Position numbers and translations under genes: made by a program. This document shows, in pieces, positions 1-7,632 of a stretch of DNA of 8,401 nt. This stretch comes from a bacterium (GTDB taxonomy: Bacteria > Verrucomicrobiota > Verrucomicrobiae > Opitutales > Opitutaceae), in the NCBI GenBank assembly GCA_021780625.1, contig JAJXYI010000664.1:1-8401 (forward strand). The letters run 5' to 3'. Position 1 is the stretch's first letter. Each line of letters begins with the position of its first letter. The notes under the pieces are model-generated. The model made no database searches and was not told where the DNA came from. It was given only the letters and a program-made list of their open reading frames with translations.

Positions 1-807
1 ACCGATATTGCCTCGGAACCATCCGTCTCCAAGTACCGCCGCGAGCGTATTGGCTCCCGTGTGGAGCATGTCGGTCACGTCATAGGCGCGGTAATAGAGC
101 CGCTTGCGATAATCGGTCCAGCCCGGATCCAGGTAATGGTCCACTACAAGCCTGCCGTTCAACCGGGGTTCGACTGCGCCGAGTGCGGTGACATATAGCA
201 CGGCACGCCGGGGTTTTTGGGCGAGGGTGAAGTCCTTGCGCAGGTAGGTCGCTGGCAGATAGGTCCGGCCCGGCTGCGCTGGCGGAAGCCACGCCGCGTG
301 CGAGGGCTCGATGGCGTCGCAGCCGATCCAAAGGGCATGCCAGTTCCCGGCCGCAAGCAATCCCTCGCTCCATGTGGCCACTGCGCTCCACGGCGAACGT
401 CGGCTTTGTCCGTCGGTCACCCGGACCTTCCAATAAACCTTCTGCTCCGCAGACAGCGGCCGTCCCGCATAGGCGATCTGCCCGGTGACCGAACTCGCCA
501 CTCGGCTATCCCACAGGTCGCCGCGATCCTGCGCGAGGAGCGCGCGACTCGACGCTACGAGAATCCGATAGCCGCGTTGAACCTGTCCGCGAACGGCGGG
601 ATTTCCCGCCAATTGCCAACTGAGACGCGGAGAGTGTTCGTCCACACCGACGGGATTCGGGAGGTACTCGCACCGCAGGTCGACCGGACGAAGATCGCAG
701 GCGACTTTCTCCGAAGTCTTGGGTTTGCACCCGCCGAGCAAAAGGACCGCGGCAAGCTGCGCTGCCGCCAGGCTTGTGCAAACGGTGAGACGTCTCATGG
801 GTTTCAT
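1..807 (-). CDS. Lipoprotein alpha-L-rhamnosidase, GH78 family (N-terminal part, 3' end beyond window)
   Basis: The frame is open from ATG 807-805 to the left edge (269 codons, no stop), so only the N-terminus is seen. GH78 enzymes remove terminal alpha-L-rhamnose from glycans or glycosides. Residues 1-27 form a lipoprotein signal: basic MKPMRR, a hydrophobic run, then lipobox L24-G-G-C27. Residues 43-150 match the N-terminal beta-sandwich seen in bacterial rhamnosidases: EYLPNPVGVD (47-56), PRLSW (60-64), YRILVASS (80-87), GDLWDS (96-101), YAGRPL (113-118), YWKVRV (125-130). Residues 188-269 match the Bac_rhamnosid_N domain: an LYVTALG stretch (204-210), LNG (216-218), PGWTDYRKR (228-236), YDVTDML (242-248), GDGWFRG (260-266). 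The catalytic (alpha/alpha)6 barrel would lie beyond the edge. A second in-frame ATG at 798 is possible, but the 807 start gives a better signal peptide. There is only a weak AGAAAG ahead of the start. It is probably co-transcribed with the upstream TonB receptor on the same strand. Family assignment is from motif recall. Confidence 0.92.
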   Translation of the reverse strand, partial: MKPMRRLTVCTSLAAAQLAAVLLLGGCKPKTSEKVACDLRPVDLRCEYLPNPVGVDEHSPRLSWQLAGNPAVRGQVQRGYRILVASSRALLAQDRGDLWDSRVASSVTGQIAYAGRPLSAEQKVYWKVRVTDGQSRRSPWSAVATWSEGLLAAGNWHALWIGCDAIEPSHAAWLPPAQPGRTYLPATYLRKDFTLAQKPRRAVLYVTALGAVEPRLNGRLVVDHYLDPGWTDYRKRLYYRAYDVTDMLHTGANTLAAVLGDGWFRGNIG

Positions 808-888
808 GCTTTCTGTTTTCTATCGTGTTGTCGAAAGGTCCCTCGGCACGTCTGTCGCTTCGGCCGATCTGTAGTCCGTACGCGCCCT

Positions 889-920
889 GGCGCATCAGCC
901 TGTCCAAAGACCGATGCGCC
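889..920 (-). terminator. Intergenic stem-loop between receptor and rhamnosidase genes
   Basis: A perfect 8-bp inverted repeat, GGCGCATC (889-896) with GATGCGCC (913-920), encloses a 16-nt loop. Inside the loop GTC (902-904) can pair with GAC (909-911). In the receptor transcript it starts about 32 nt after the stop at 952. No T-tract follows on either strand, so a classical intrinsic terminator is not supported. A partial terminator, or an mRNA-stabilising hairpin that sets different levels of receptor and rhamnosidase, fits equally well. The structure is seen in the sequence; its role is inferred. Confidence 0.45.
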
Positions 921-951
921 TCCCCTATGGGCCCCTGTTAGAGCCCGTAAC

Positions 952-3354
952 TCAGAAGGCGTAGTGAAGCGTCATGCCGAGTTCCCGCGCGGGTGTGACA
1001 TTGACCGCCGTGTACCCGGAGAACCAGTTCCCGATATTTGTCGGTGATCCACGACTAATAACGATTTCGTGATCGAAAACGTTCTTGGCCCAAACGGTCA
1101 GGCTCCACTTTCCACCGGGGTTCCGGATTCCCGCGAAGAGATCCAGTGTGCCGTAGCCGCCGATGTCCGGATTAGGGACATTGAGCAGCACGCGGTTTCC
1201 CTTGTAGGAAAAGAGGGCCCGCGTGAACAACTCGACGGAGGAGACCTGCGCCGACCACTCGATGTGAGAACTCACCGACAGGCGTGGGGTGTTGCCTAGG
1301 CGCTGGCCGTTGAGTGAAATAAAGCTGACCTGTTCGCCGGGAGTGTTGAAGACAGGGACGCCCGCCGCATTCGTGACGTTGGCAGGGGACCGCGCGTTGG
1401 TCCAACGCGCGTCCGCATAGCTCGCATCGACACCGATGATGACGCGATGCAGCAAGGAACCCGTCAATCCGATCTCGGCGCCCTGGGTCTTCGCATCGCC
1501 GTTGAAGGTGATGCCATAGACGTTGTCGGACACACCGTCGAAATTGCTGTCCGCATACACATACCCGGATTGCGAGATGTAATTCTTGAACTTCTGGTAG
1601 AAGAGATCCGCGTTGAACTGCAGACGGTTGTTCAGCCACGTGCTCTTGATGCCGACCTCAAGGCCGTTGGATTTCTCCGGCTTATAGTGAAGATACTTCT
1701 CGAGCTCGGCGGCATCCGTCCGGAAGCCCTCGCCGCCCGGGCGGTACGAGCGGGCCGCGGTGATGTAGCCGAGGAAGCTTCTCGTGAACCGGTAGGACAG
1801 GCTGGCCGAGCCGGTGGTCGGTTTCTCGTCGCGGACGCTGGGACTGTCGATGCCGAGGTTGGGATCCTTTTCGACGCTGTCTCCCTTGATCTCCTGATAG
1901 CGCACACCCGCCTCGAGACGAAGCTTCTTGGTGAGATTCACCGTCTGCGTAGTGAAGATGCCCCGGTAGGAATTGGGACCCGTGATCGTGAGATCGAGGG
2001 GAATCTCCATGTCGGGCGCCCGCGGCACCGGACTGGAGGAGACGTAGGGATTGGGCCCGTCGAACCACAACCTGGCGGCGACCTGCTTCACGTTGACCGT
2101 GGAATCGGTGTGCTCATAATACAAACCGAAGATATAGTTCCACTTTTCGTGCCGCACCGAAGCGAACCGTATCTCACAGGTTTTCGTCTTCGCGGAAACG
2201 TCGAGGGTCTGCGGATTGGTGTACCCGGGGATGATATCGGCAAGGTTCGTATACTCGACGTTCAGATGGCTCTTGAGATTCTGGTACCCGAGAATCGCGG
2301 TGAGCTCATGCCTGCCTGGAAGCTTCAGATCCATGGTCAGCGAATCGAGAGTCGGTGTATCGTCGTAGAGGGCGTTGCCCGGACTGACCGAAATGCGATC
2401 GAAAGGACCGACGTTCGAGGGAAGCGTCGTGCTGTAGATCGGCGATCCCTGGATTTGAGGATAGTTGTACAGGACCTGATGCAGGTACTGGTGCACGAAG
2501 GTCACGTCGAGCTTCTCGAACGGCGTCCACTCCACCGTGGCGCGGTAACTGCGCGTATGGCTCTCGCTCGTCTTGTTCGTCACCACGTCGTGGATATCTC
2601 CCGCGTTGTTGCCGTCGTAGAGCCCGGCCACGCGCACCGCGAGTTTGCCCTTCACGATCGGCATATTGAGGACGGCCTGCGTGTTCACCAGGCTTTGATC
2701 CGAGAACGACTGCTCGATCGAGCCACCAAACTGCTTCATATCGGGCTTCTTCGTTCCGATCAGAATGGCGCCTCCGGGCGACGAGCGTCCGCGTAGCGCG
2801 CCCTGCGGACCCTTGAGCACTTCAACCTGGCTGACATCGTACATAGCCCGAAATCCCGTTGAGGCGCTGACGGCGATCTCGTTCCAATAGACGTCCACAG
2901 CGGCGGTGGTTCCGCTGTCGGGATTAAACGTGATCCCTCGGATGCTCGGGATCGGGTTGCGCGGATCGACGGTCGAGACGTCCAGGCTCGGGGTGATCGC
3001 CTGGATATCCTGCACGTTGAAGATCTTGAAATTGTTGATGATGGATTTGTCGACCGCCACGACCGCCATGGGAACTTCCTGGGCAGGGCGGGCGACCTTT
3101 TCCGCCGTGATCGTGAAGGTCGGCAACTCGACCGTATCGTTGTTGGGATCGGTTTTGGTGGCAGGAGTCGGCGCCGAAGGTGCTGCTTGGCCGAAGGCCG
3201 GAAGGCACGCGCAAGCGGCAAGGGCCGCCATGGCGGATACCCGTCCAAGCGAAGGACGAAAGCGACGCGACGCCGTCGAGAGACGGCGCTCGCCGACAAA
3301 GTCCGGATCGGGACGGTCCGGGCTACACATAGTCTGGGTGGGGTGGATACTCAT
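952..3354 (-). CDS. TonB-dependent outer-membrane receptor
   Basis: An 800-residue TonB-dependent receptor, which uses the TonB-ExbBD proton-motive system to bring a ligand (siderophore, cobalamin or glycan) across the outer membrane. Residues 30-58 resemble a Sec signal: arginine-rich RRFRPSLGR, hydrophobic AMAALAACACLPAF, likely cleavage after GQA. Residues 73-86 (DTVELPTFTITAEK) are a TonB-box-like stretch. The plug domain spans about 88-205, including VPMAVVAVD, IQAITPSLDV, SIRGI and QVEVLKGPQG. The rest is an alternating beta-barrel ending in LHYAF, with the terminal Phe expected of an outer-membrane protein. At 800 residues it is shorter than SusC, and no SusD-like gene is adjacent. The substrate is unknown; the neighbouring rhamnosidase suggests a rhamnose-containing glycan (inference). 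The start is uncertain: M1 (3354), M9 (3330) and M42 (3231) share the frame and none has a Shine-Dalgarno. M1 leaves an unusually long n-region, while M42 cuts off the basic residues. Confidence 0.96.
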   Translation of the reverse strand: MSIHPTQTMCSPDRPDPDFVGERRLSTASRRFRPSLGRVSAMAALAACACLPAFGQAAPSAPTPATKTDPNNDTVELPTFTITAEKVARPAQEVPMAVVAVDKSIINNFKIFNVQDIQAITPSLDVSTVDPRNPIPSIRGITFNPDSGTTAAVDVYWNEIAVSASTGFRAMYDVSQVEVLKGPQGALRGRSSPGGAILIGTKKPDMKQFGGSIEQSFSDQSLVNTQAVLNMPIVKGKLAVRVAGLYDGNNAGDIHDVVTNKTSESHTRSYRATVEWTPFEKLDVTFVHQYLHQVLYNYPQIQGSPIYSTTLPSNVGPFDRISVSPGNALYDDTPTLDSLTMDLKLPGRHELTAILGYQNLKSHLNVEYTNLADIIPGYTNPQTLDVSAKTKTCEIRFASVRHEKWNYIFGLYYEHTDSTVNVKQVAARLWFDGPNPYVSSSPVPRAPDMEIPLDLTITGPNSYRGIFTTQTVNLTKKLRLEAGVRYQEIKGDSVEKDPNLGIDSPSVRDEKPTTGSASLSYRFTRSFLGYITAARSYRPGGEGFRTDAAELEKYLHYKPEKSNGLEVGIKSTWLNNRLQFNADLFYQKFKNYISQSGYVYADSNFDGVSDNVYGITFNGDAKTQGAEIGLTGSLLHRVIIGVDASYADARWTNARSPANVTNAAGVPVFNTPGEQVSFISLNGQRLGNTPRLSVSSHIEWSAQVSSVELFTRALFSYKGNRVLLNVPNPDIGGYGTLDLFAGIRNPGGKWSLTVWAKNVFDHEIVISRGSPTNIGNWFSGYTAVNVTPARELGMTLHYAF

Positions 3355-3403
3355 GACGGTTTGTAGGGTTATCGGTGAAAACTAACCGGTAGGGGATGCC
3401 ACG

Positions 3404-3432
3404 AGTAGAAAAGGCGGACGCCAGAGCGCCAA
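3404..3432 (-). promoter_or_regulatory. Candidate sigma-70-like promoter of the TonB receptor gene
   Basis: On the minus strand, TTGGCG (from 3432 to 3427) is followed by a 17-bp spacer and TCTACT (3409 to 3404). Each matches its consensus hexamer at 4 of 6 positions. Transcription would begin near 3397, giving a leader of about 43 nt. The -35 box lies inside the left outer arm of the long palindrome, so a protein bound there could block or contact polymerase. The match is weak and unverified. Confidence 0.3.
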
Positions 3433-3475
3433 CGGCCACGTCTGATGGAATTTCATCAGTGGCCTAGGGCGCGCT
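3423..3475. repeat. Extended interrupted palindrome, candidate operator
   Basis: A nested inverted repeat. The core is CTGATG-GAATTT-CATCAG (3442-3459), symmetric except for one pair. Next out are GGCCA (3434-3438) and TGGCC (3460-3464), with three unpaired bases CGT on the left side only. Then come three-base spacers AAC and TAG, and outer arms GCGCC (3426-3430) and GGCGC (3468-3472), which extend to 7 of 8 matches as AGAGCGCC (3423-3430) and GGCGCGCT (3468-3475). It lies in the divergent promoter region, and its left outer arm overlaps the candidate -35 box of the receptor gene. A dimeric regulator site is the simplest reading, with the LuxR-type regulator of this window as first candidate (inference). 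Confidence 0.7.
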
Positions 3476-3606
3476 CGACCGGGCACGACGGTAGACCTCT
3501 TTCGGACTCAGGAAACCCAATTTGCCCATGCACGGCCGAGGCTTGAGTCGCCTGCCCGCTCCGCCAAGCTAGCCCCCCGACGTATAGCACCCTTCCGCCC
3601 CACCCC

Positions 3607-6600
3607 ATGCGCCGAATCGTCAGACCTCCGCGGACACACGTGGGGCTTGTGGTAGCCGTTCTACTCGGTCTCCACTCATTCCCCGGCACGCTTCGGGGCG
3701 CCGATACGCCGCGTGGGCTCGCCAGCTCCTGGGCCAACGCCGATCGTGGAATCCCGCTCATTCGCTCCTTCGAAGTGCCTCCCACGCGCCACAACGGCGA
3801 GGTATGGGCTTTCGCGAAGGGACCCGACGGCCAACTGTGGATCGGCTCCGACGAACTGTTCCTGTTCAACGGCGACGCGCGCGAGCGGATCTCGCTTCCG
3901 TTCAGCACCTACGCCGTTCGAGCCCTGGCGCACGACGACAAGGGCCGCCTGTGGGTTGGCGCAATCGGCGAGATCGGCCACCTCGAACGCACGTCGACGG
4001 GAGCCTGGTCCTATGTGTCAGCCGACGCCCAGCTACGCGCGGCGGGGATCGGAGCCCTCCGCGACGTGTGGCTGGCTCACTCCACGCCGCAGGGGGTGGT
4101 CTTCGTCGCGGACACCCAAGTCATCCGTTGGGACGGATCCCGTTTTGAACACTGGACGCTTCCGAGTCGGCCGACCCTGTTGTCGAACGAGGACGGCAAA
4201 ACGCTTTGGATCTTCGAATCGGGCACAGGGCTGCTTCGCATGACACCGAACGGACCCGCGCTTGCGATCGCGCTCAAGGACCTCCCCAGCTCCATCGTCT
4301 TTTGGGCGCTGACACCCGGAGCCGACGACGGACACGCCCTGCTCATCGGCACTCCCGACGGAATCTTCCTTGGAAAGGCCGGCGCCTGGCGGCGACTCGA
4401 TCGCGTCTCCGCAACTCTCGAAGGGAAGCTTCCCCTCCACGCATTGATGATCGGGCCGGAAACCTTCGCGATCGGTTCCTACCTGGGAGGAATGCTCGTG
4501 GGGACTACGTCGGGCGACGTGCTCGCGCTCGTCAACCGGGCGAACGGCCTGCCGAGCGATACTGTGACGGGCCTTTTTCGCGCGGACGCCGATTCGCTCT
4601 GGATAGGCTATCCCGGCGGCATGGCACGCATGGAGGCGCGCGGCGTGGCCTCCGTGTTCGATGGTCACAATGGCGCCAACGAGAACCCCATCCTGAAAAC
4701 CGCCACGCATGACGGCAGGATCTTCGTACTCTCGCGCAGAGCGCTTTCCGTTCTGCATCCCGGGCGCTCCGGATCCCCTGCGATACTTCACCCCGCCACC
4801 CCCATCCCGGCTCCCTTCTCCGACATGGCGGACACCCCGACCGATTTTTGGCTCAGCGGCTTCGGCGGAGGCGTCTGGAGAATCGACCACGGGAAGGCAC
4901 AGCAAGAAAGCGTCGTTGATGGCTTCGTCTTCGCCCTGCTTCCCGGAGGGCACAACGGCGACACGATGTACGTCCTGGAGAACACGCACGTCCAAGCGCT
5001 GTACAGGACCGCCCTCGGGCGCTGGACACCTCGCGACGCGTCGATCGACTTCAAGGCTTATCCCATCTCCGTGGTTCGAGGCGCCAAAGGCGACATCTGG
5101 ATCTCGACGGTCACGCGTGGACTCTTCCGATTTCGCCCCGTCAAGAAAGCCGCCCCAGGGGCGCCGACGCTCGCATTGGTACGGCGCTATCAAGGTGGCA
5201 GCGGTCTGCCCAGGGACATTGACAGGCCTGGCCTGACGACGGTCGGGGGCCGGGTCTATGTGATTTCTGAACAGGGCATCCTGGGCTATGCGCAGCGCGT
5301 CGACGCCTTCGTTCCCGTGCCCGGCCTGACAGATTTCTCCGCACTGGCTGCGACGCCGACCGACAACCCGAGCCGGTCCTACTGGATCGTACGTCGCACC
5401 TCCGGCGACGTCTCGGATTCCGCTCCTCCCGTCTTGCTTAGGCTGACCGCGCACGACGCGGATGCACCGCCCACGTGGACTGCCATGCGCGCCCCCGGCA
5501 TCGGGCAGATCGGGCGGATCACAGCGATCAACTACACAAGCATCGGTAAACCCGCGCTCTGGATCGCGGGCAGTCGCTCGCTCGTCCGACTCTCTGCCGA
5601 CGCGCTCGCCAAGCTGTCGCCCCCGCCGTCGCTCGCTCTGGACCGCGTCGTGCGCAACGAGGCCAGCATTCCACTCCCCGCCGCGGGCAAGCCCCTTCAG
5701 CTCGACTCCGATACGCGGCAGCTCCGCTTCGACCTGGCGGGAGGCGCACGGGCCGACGATCCCTCGTTGCGGGTCCAATCCATGCTGTCCGGACTTTCGG
5801 ATGAATGGTCCGCGCCGCAAGCCGTCGACACCTTTGCCTACACGGGGCTGCGGGCGGGGCGTTACACCTTCAGGGCAAGGACCGTCGACAGCGTCGGACG
5901 CACGGGCCCGGTGCTGACGTTCGGATTCAACCTGGAGGCACCCTGGTACGAGCGTGCTCCCGCAGTCGTCGCCTACGCCCTTCTGGGAGCCCTCGTCATC
6001 GCCGCCGGCGTGCGGTGGCGGATCCGCCATCTCAAACGGGTCAATCAACGGCTGAATGCCCTGGTCGACGAACGGACCCACGAACTCGCCCACGCCAACG
6101 CGGTCCGCAACGAGTTTCTCGAAAACATAAGCCACGAGATCCGGAATCCGCTGAACGGAATCGCAAATCTCGTCGACCTCCTACGCGACGCCAACCTCAG
6201 CCCCGACGCGCGGCGCCTGGCCCATTCGCTCGTCAGGTCCACCGAACACCTCAAGCAGGTGTTCGGCGACGTCCTCGGGTATACCAAACTCGAATACGGG
6301 CAAGTCGGTCTGGACAACCGGCCCTTCTCCCTCCGCCTTCTGCTCGAGGATCTGATCGCCTTGTTCTCGGTCCAGGTCCACGAGGCGGGGTCCTCGCTGG
6401 AACTGGTCTACGCCGTTGCCGAAGTCGACGGTTTCAGGGGCGACTCGGAGAAGATACGCGCCATCCTAAGCAACTTCGTAACCAATGCGCTGAAGTACGC
6501 ACCCGCGACCCATATCGTCCTCGCCGTCCGCTGCTCGGCGGGCACCGAGGATGGAACCGTCGATGTGAAGATTGGGGTCCGCGACCAGGGCCCCGGCATT

Positions 6601-7632
6601 CCGCTCGAGGAGCAAGCCAGGCTTTTCAAGAAGTTTTCCCGCGGCCTGAGCGCCAAGCTACGCGGCATTGGCGGCACCGGGCTCGGTTTGGCGATGTGCC
6701 GAAGTCTAGCCCAATTGATGGACGGCGAAGTCGGCGTCACGAGTTCGCCCGGCGCGGGCTCGACGTTCTGGCTCAAGGTGCCGCTCCAGCGAACCGCCCT
6801 GCCTCCCCACCCTGAAAAAGGCACGCCCCTTCCCCTGGACTTGGCCGACAATGCGCGCGCCCTGATCGTCGACGACCAGGACTACAACCAGGCGGTGCTG
6901 CGAGGCATCGCCCACCGTCTGGGCTTCGCCACCGACGTTGCCGCCCATGCGGGTGAGGTCAGGCTGCTGGTCGAACAACACGCCTACGCCGTCGTGTTTC
7001 TGGACTGGGAACTCCCTGGGCCCAACGGCGGCGAGATCGCCCGCGAACTCAGGACACATGACCATACGCGCACCGCGATCCTGATCGCCACCACCGCCCA
7101 CGAGTCCGACGAAATCCGTCAGAATTGCTTGGAAGCCGGAATCGACGGGTTTGCGCCAAAGCCCTTCGACACCGCCGGCATCCGTGCAGTGCTGGCCTCC
7201 GCAGCGGCAACACGCCGTACCCACTACGCCGAAAGCGCCGCACCCCGCGTTTCCTGGTCCGCGATGTCACCAGACGCGCGACCAGGGCTCACCTTGAGCG
7301 CCTTTGCCGACTTCGCCGAGGGAGATCCCGCGCGCGCCCGGCAGGCGGTCCAGCTCTATCTCGACACCCTCGACCAGGAGGTTCAGGCCCTGAAAGTCGC
7401 AATAGAGTCCGGAGACGCCGAAGTCATCGCCCGCCGCGCCCATCGACTCCGGTCCCACGCAGGCCTCGTCAATGCCACCGGGCTCAATGTCGCGGCCCAA
7501 GACTTGGTCGTTTCCGCGCGGGGTCCCGTTCAAGGCGACTGGACGCGTCACACCGAACGCGTCTTCGAGGAGGTTCGCGCCCTGAAGGACGCCGTCACGG
7601 CTCTTCGGAGCCGCCCGCCCTCAGACGGGTGA
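3607..7632 (+). CDS. Hybrid sensor histidine kinase with periplasmic propeller, Y_Y_Y, REC and Hpt domains
   Basis: A 1341-residue membrane hybrid kinase. Residues 1-32 look like a Sec signal peptide with cleavage near LRGA. Residues 35-700 are a degenerate two-component regulator propeller, with blade-like repeats such as DGQLWIGS, KGRLWVG, DSLWIG and GDIWIS. Residues about 705-778 fit a Y_Y_Y domain (SGLSDEWS, then YTGLRAGRYTFRAR). The single TM is about 785-802. The cytoplasmic part has HisKA with H843 in ISHEIRNP, an N-box (N956 to N960, FVTNALKYA), G1 DQGPGIP (993-999), G2 GGTGLGLAM (1022-1030), a REC domain (acidic D1089-D1090, acceptor D1133 in FLDWELP, K1185 in PKPF) and a C-terminal Hpt with H1279 in AHRLRSHAG. 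All phosphotransfer residues are present. Unlike HTCS proteins of Bacteroides it has no AraC-type DNA-binding domain, so a separate regulator is needed; one is encoded convergently next door. The ligand is unknown. No Shine-Dalgarno precedes ATG 3607. Confidence 0.96.
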   Translation: MRRIVRPPRTHVGLVVAVLLGLHSFPGTLRGADTPRGLASSWANADRGIPLIRSFEVPPTRHNGEVWAFAKGPDGQLWIGSDELFLFNGDARERISLPFSTYAVRALAHDDKGRLWVGAIGEIGHLERTSTGAWSYVSADAQLRAAGIGALRDVWLAHSTPQGVVFVADTQVIRWDGSRFEHWTLPSRPTLLSNEDGKTLWIFESGTGLLRMTPNGPALAIALKDLPSSIVFWALTPGADDGHALLIGTPDGIFLGKAGAWRRLDRVSATLEGKLPLHALMIGPETFAIGSYLGGMLVGTTSGDVLALVNRANGLPSDTVTGLFRADADSLWIGYPGGMARMEARGVASVFDGHNGANENPILKTATHDGRIFVLSRRALSVLHPGRSGSPAILHPATPIPAPFSDMADTPTDFWLSGFGGGVWRIDHGKAQQESVVDGFVFALLPGGHNGDTMYVLENTHVQALYRTALGRWTPRDASIDFKAYPISVVRGAKGDIWISTVTRGLFRFRPVKKAAPGAPTLALVRRYQGGSGLPRDIDRPGLTTVGGRVYVISEQGILGYAQRVDAFVPVPGLTDFSALAATPTDNPSRSYWIVRRTSGDVSDSAPPVLLRLTAHDADAPPTWTAMRAPGIGQIGRITAINYTSIGKPALWIAGSRSLVRLSADALAKLSPPPSLALDRVVRNEASIPLPAAGKPLQLDSDTRQLRFDLAGGARADDPSLRVQSMLSGLSDEWSAPQAVDTFAYTGLRAGRYTFRARTVDSVGRTGPVLTFGFNLEAPWYERAPAVVAYALLGALVIAAGVRWRIRHLKRVNQRLNALVDERTHELAHANAVRNEFLENISHEIRNPLNGIANLVDLLRDANLSPDARRLAHSLVRSTEHLKQVFGDVLGYTKLEYGQVGLDNRPFSLRLLLEDLIALFSVQVHEAGSSLELVYAVAEVDGFRGDSEKIRAILSNFVTNALKYAPATHIVLAVRCSAGTEDGTVDVKIGVRDQGPGIPLEEQARLFKKFSRGLSAKLRGIGGTGLGLAMCRSLAQLMDGEVGVTSSPGAGSTFWLKVPLQRTALPPHPEKGTPLPLDLADNARALIVDDQDYNQAVLRGIAHRLGFATDVAAHAGEVRLLVEQHAYAVVFLDWELPGPNGGEIARELRTHDHTRTAILIATTAHESDEIRQNCLEAGIDGFAPKPFDTAGIRAVLASAAATRRTHYAESAAPRVSWSAMSPDARPGLTLSAFADFAEGDPARARQAVQLYLDTLDQEVQALKVAIESGDAEVIARRAHRLRSHAGLVNATGLNVAAQDLVVSARGPVQGDWTRHTERVFEEVRALKDAVTALRSRPPSDG

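Larger units (their letters stand above)
3355..3606. promoter_or_regulatory. Divergent intergenic control region between receptor and sensor kinase genes
   Basis: This 252-bp gap must hold the promoters of two diverging genes. It contains a long palindrome (3423-3475) and a candidate receptor promoter. Between that promoter and the receptor start, GGTTA (3367-3371) can pair with TAACC (3383-3387), a small 5'-leader hairpin in the receptor mRNA. On the plus strand the best -10-like word is TATAGC (3583-3588), 18 bp before the kinase ATG and without a good -35, which would give a near-leaderless kinase mRNA. GACTCA (3505-3510) and TGAGTC (3544-3549) form a weak, widely spaced inverted pair. No small ORF with credible start signals was found here. 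Confidence 0.6.

Noticed and set aside
881..893. GCGC-CCTG-GCGC mini-palindrome next to the 889-920 stem-loop
   Set aside because: The arms are very short, made of a self-complementary tetramer common in GC-rich DNA, and would compete with the stronger 8-bp stem.
506..907. A 133-codon minus-strand frame overlapping the start of the rhamnosidase gene
   Set aside because: It is a one-base-shifted frame of the real gene, rich in Arg and Ser, without the signal peptide or the rhamnosidase motifs that the true frame carries.
217..1047. A 276-codon open frame on the plus strand across the left end
   Set aside because: It is antisense to the rhamnosidase frame, which has precise family motifs, and crosses the intergenic gap and the receptor stop without any domain signal.
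1447..2796. A 449-codon open frame on the plus strand across the TonB receptor gene
   Set aside because: It is antisense to clear plug and barrel sequence, is repetitive in Val, Arg, Glu and Leu in the manner of a shadow frame, and has no credible start region.
3505..3549. GACTCA and TGAGTC inverted pair as a second operator
   Set aside because: The arms are only 6 bp with a 33-bp gap and poor flanking symmetry, which is expected by chance in a region of this size.
4033..6135. A 700-codon open frame on the minus strand inside the sensor kinase gene
   Set aside because: It lies fully antisense to a well-supported propeller/kinase protein, shows no recognisable domain, and its composition (many Arg, Gly, Asp, Pro) is typical of a shadow frame in GC-rich DNA.
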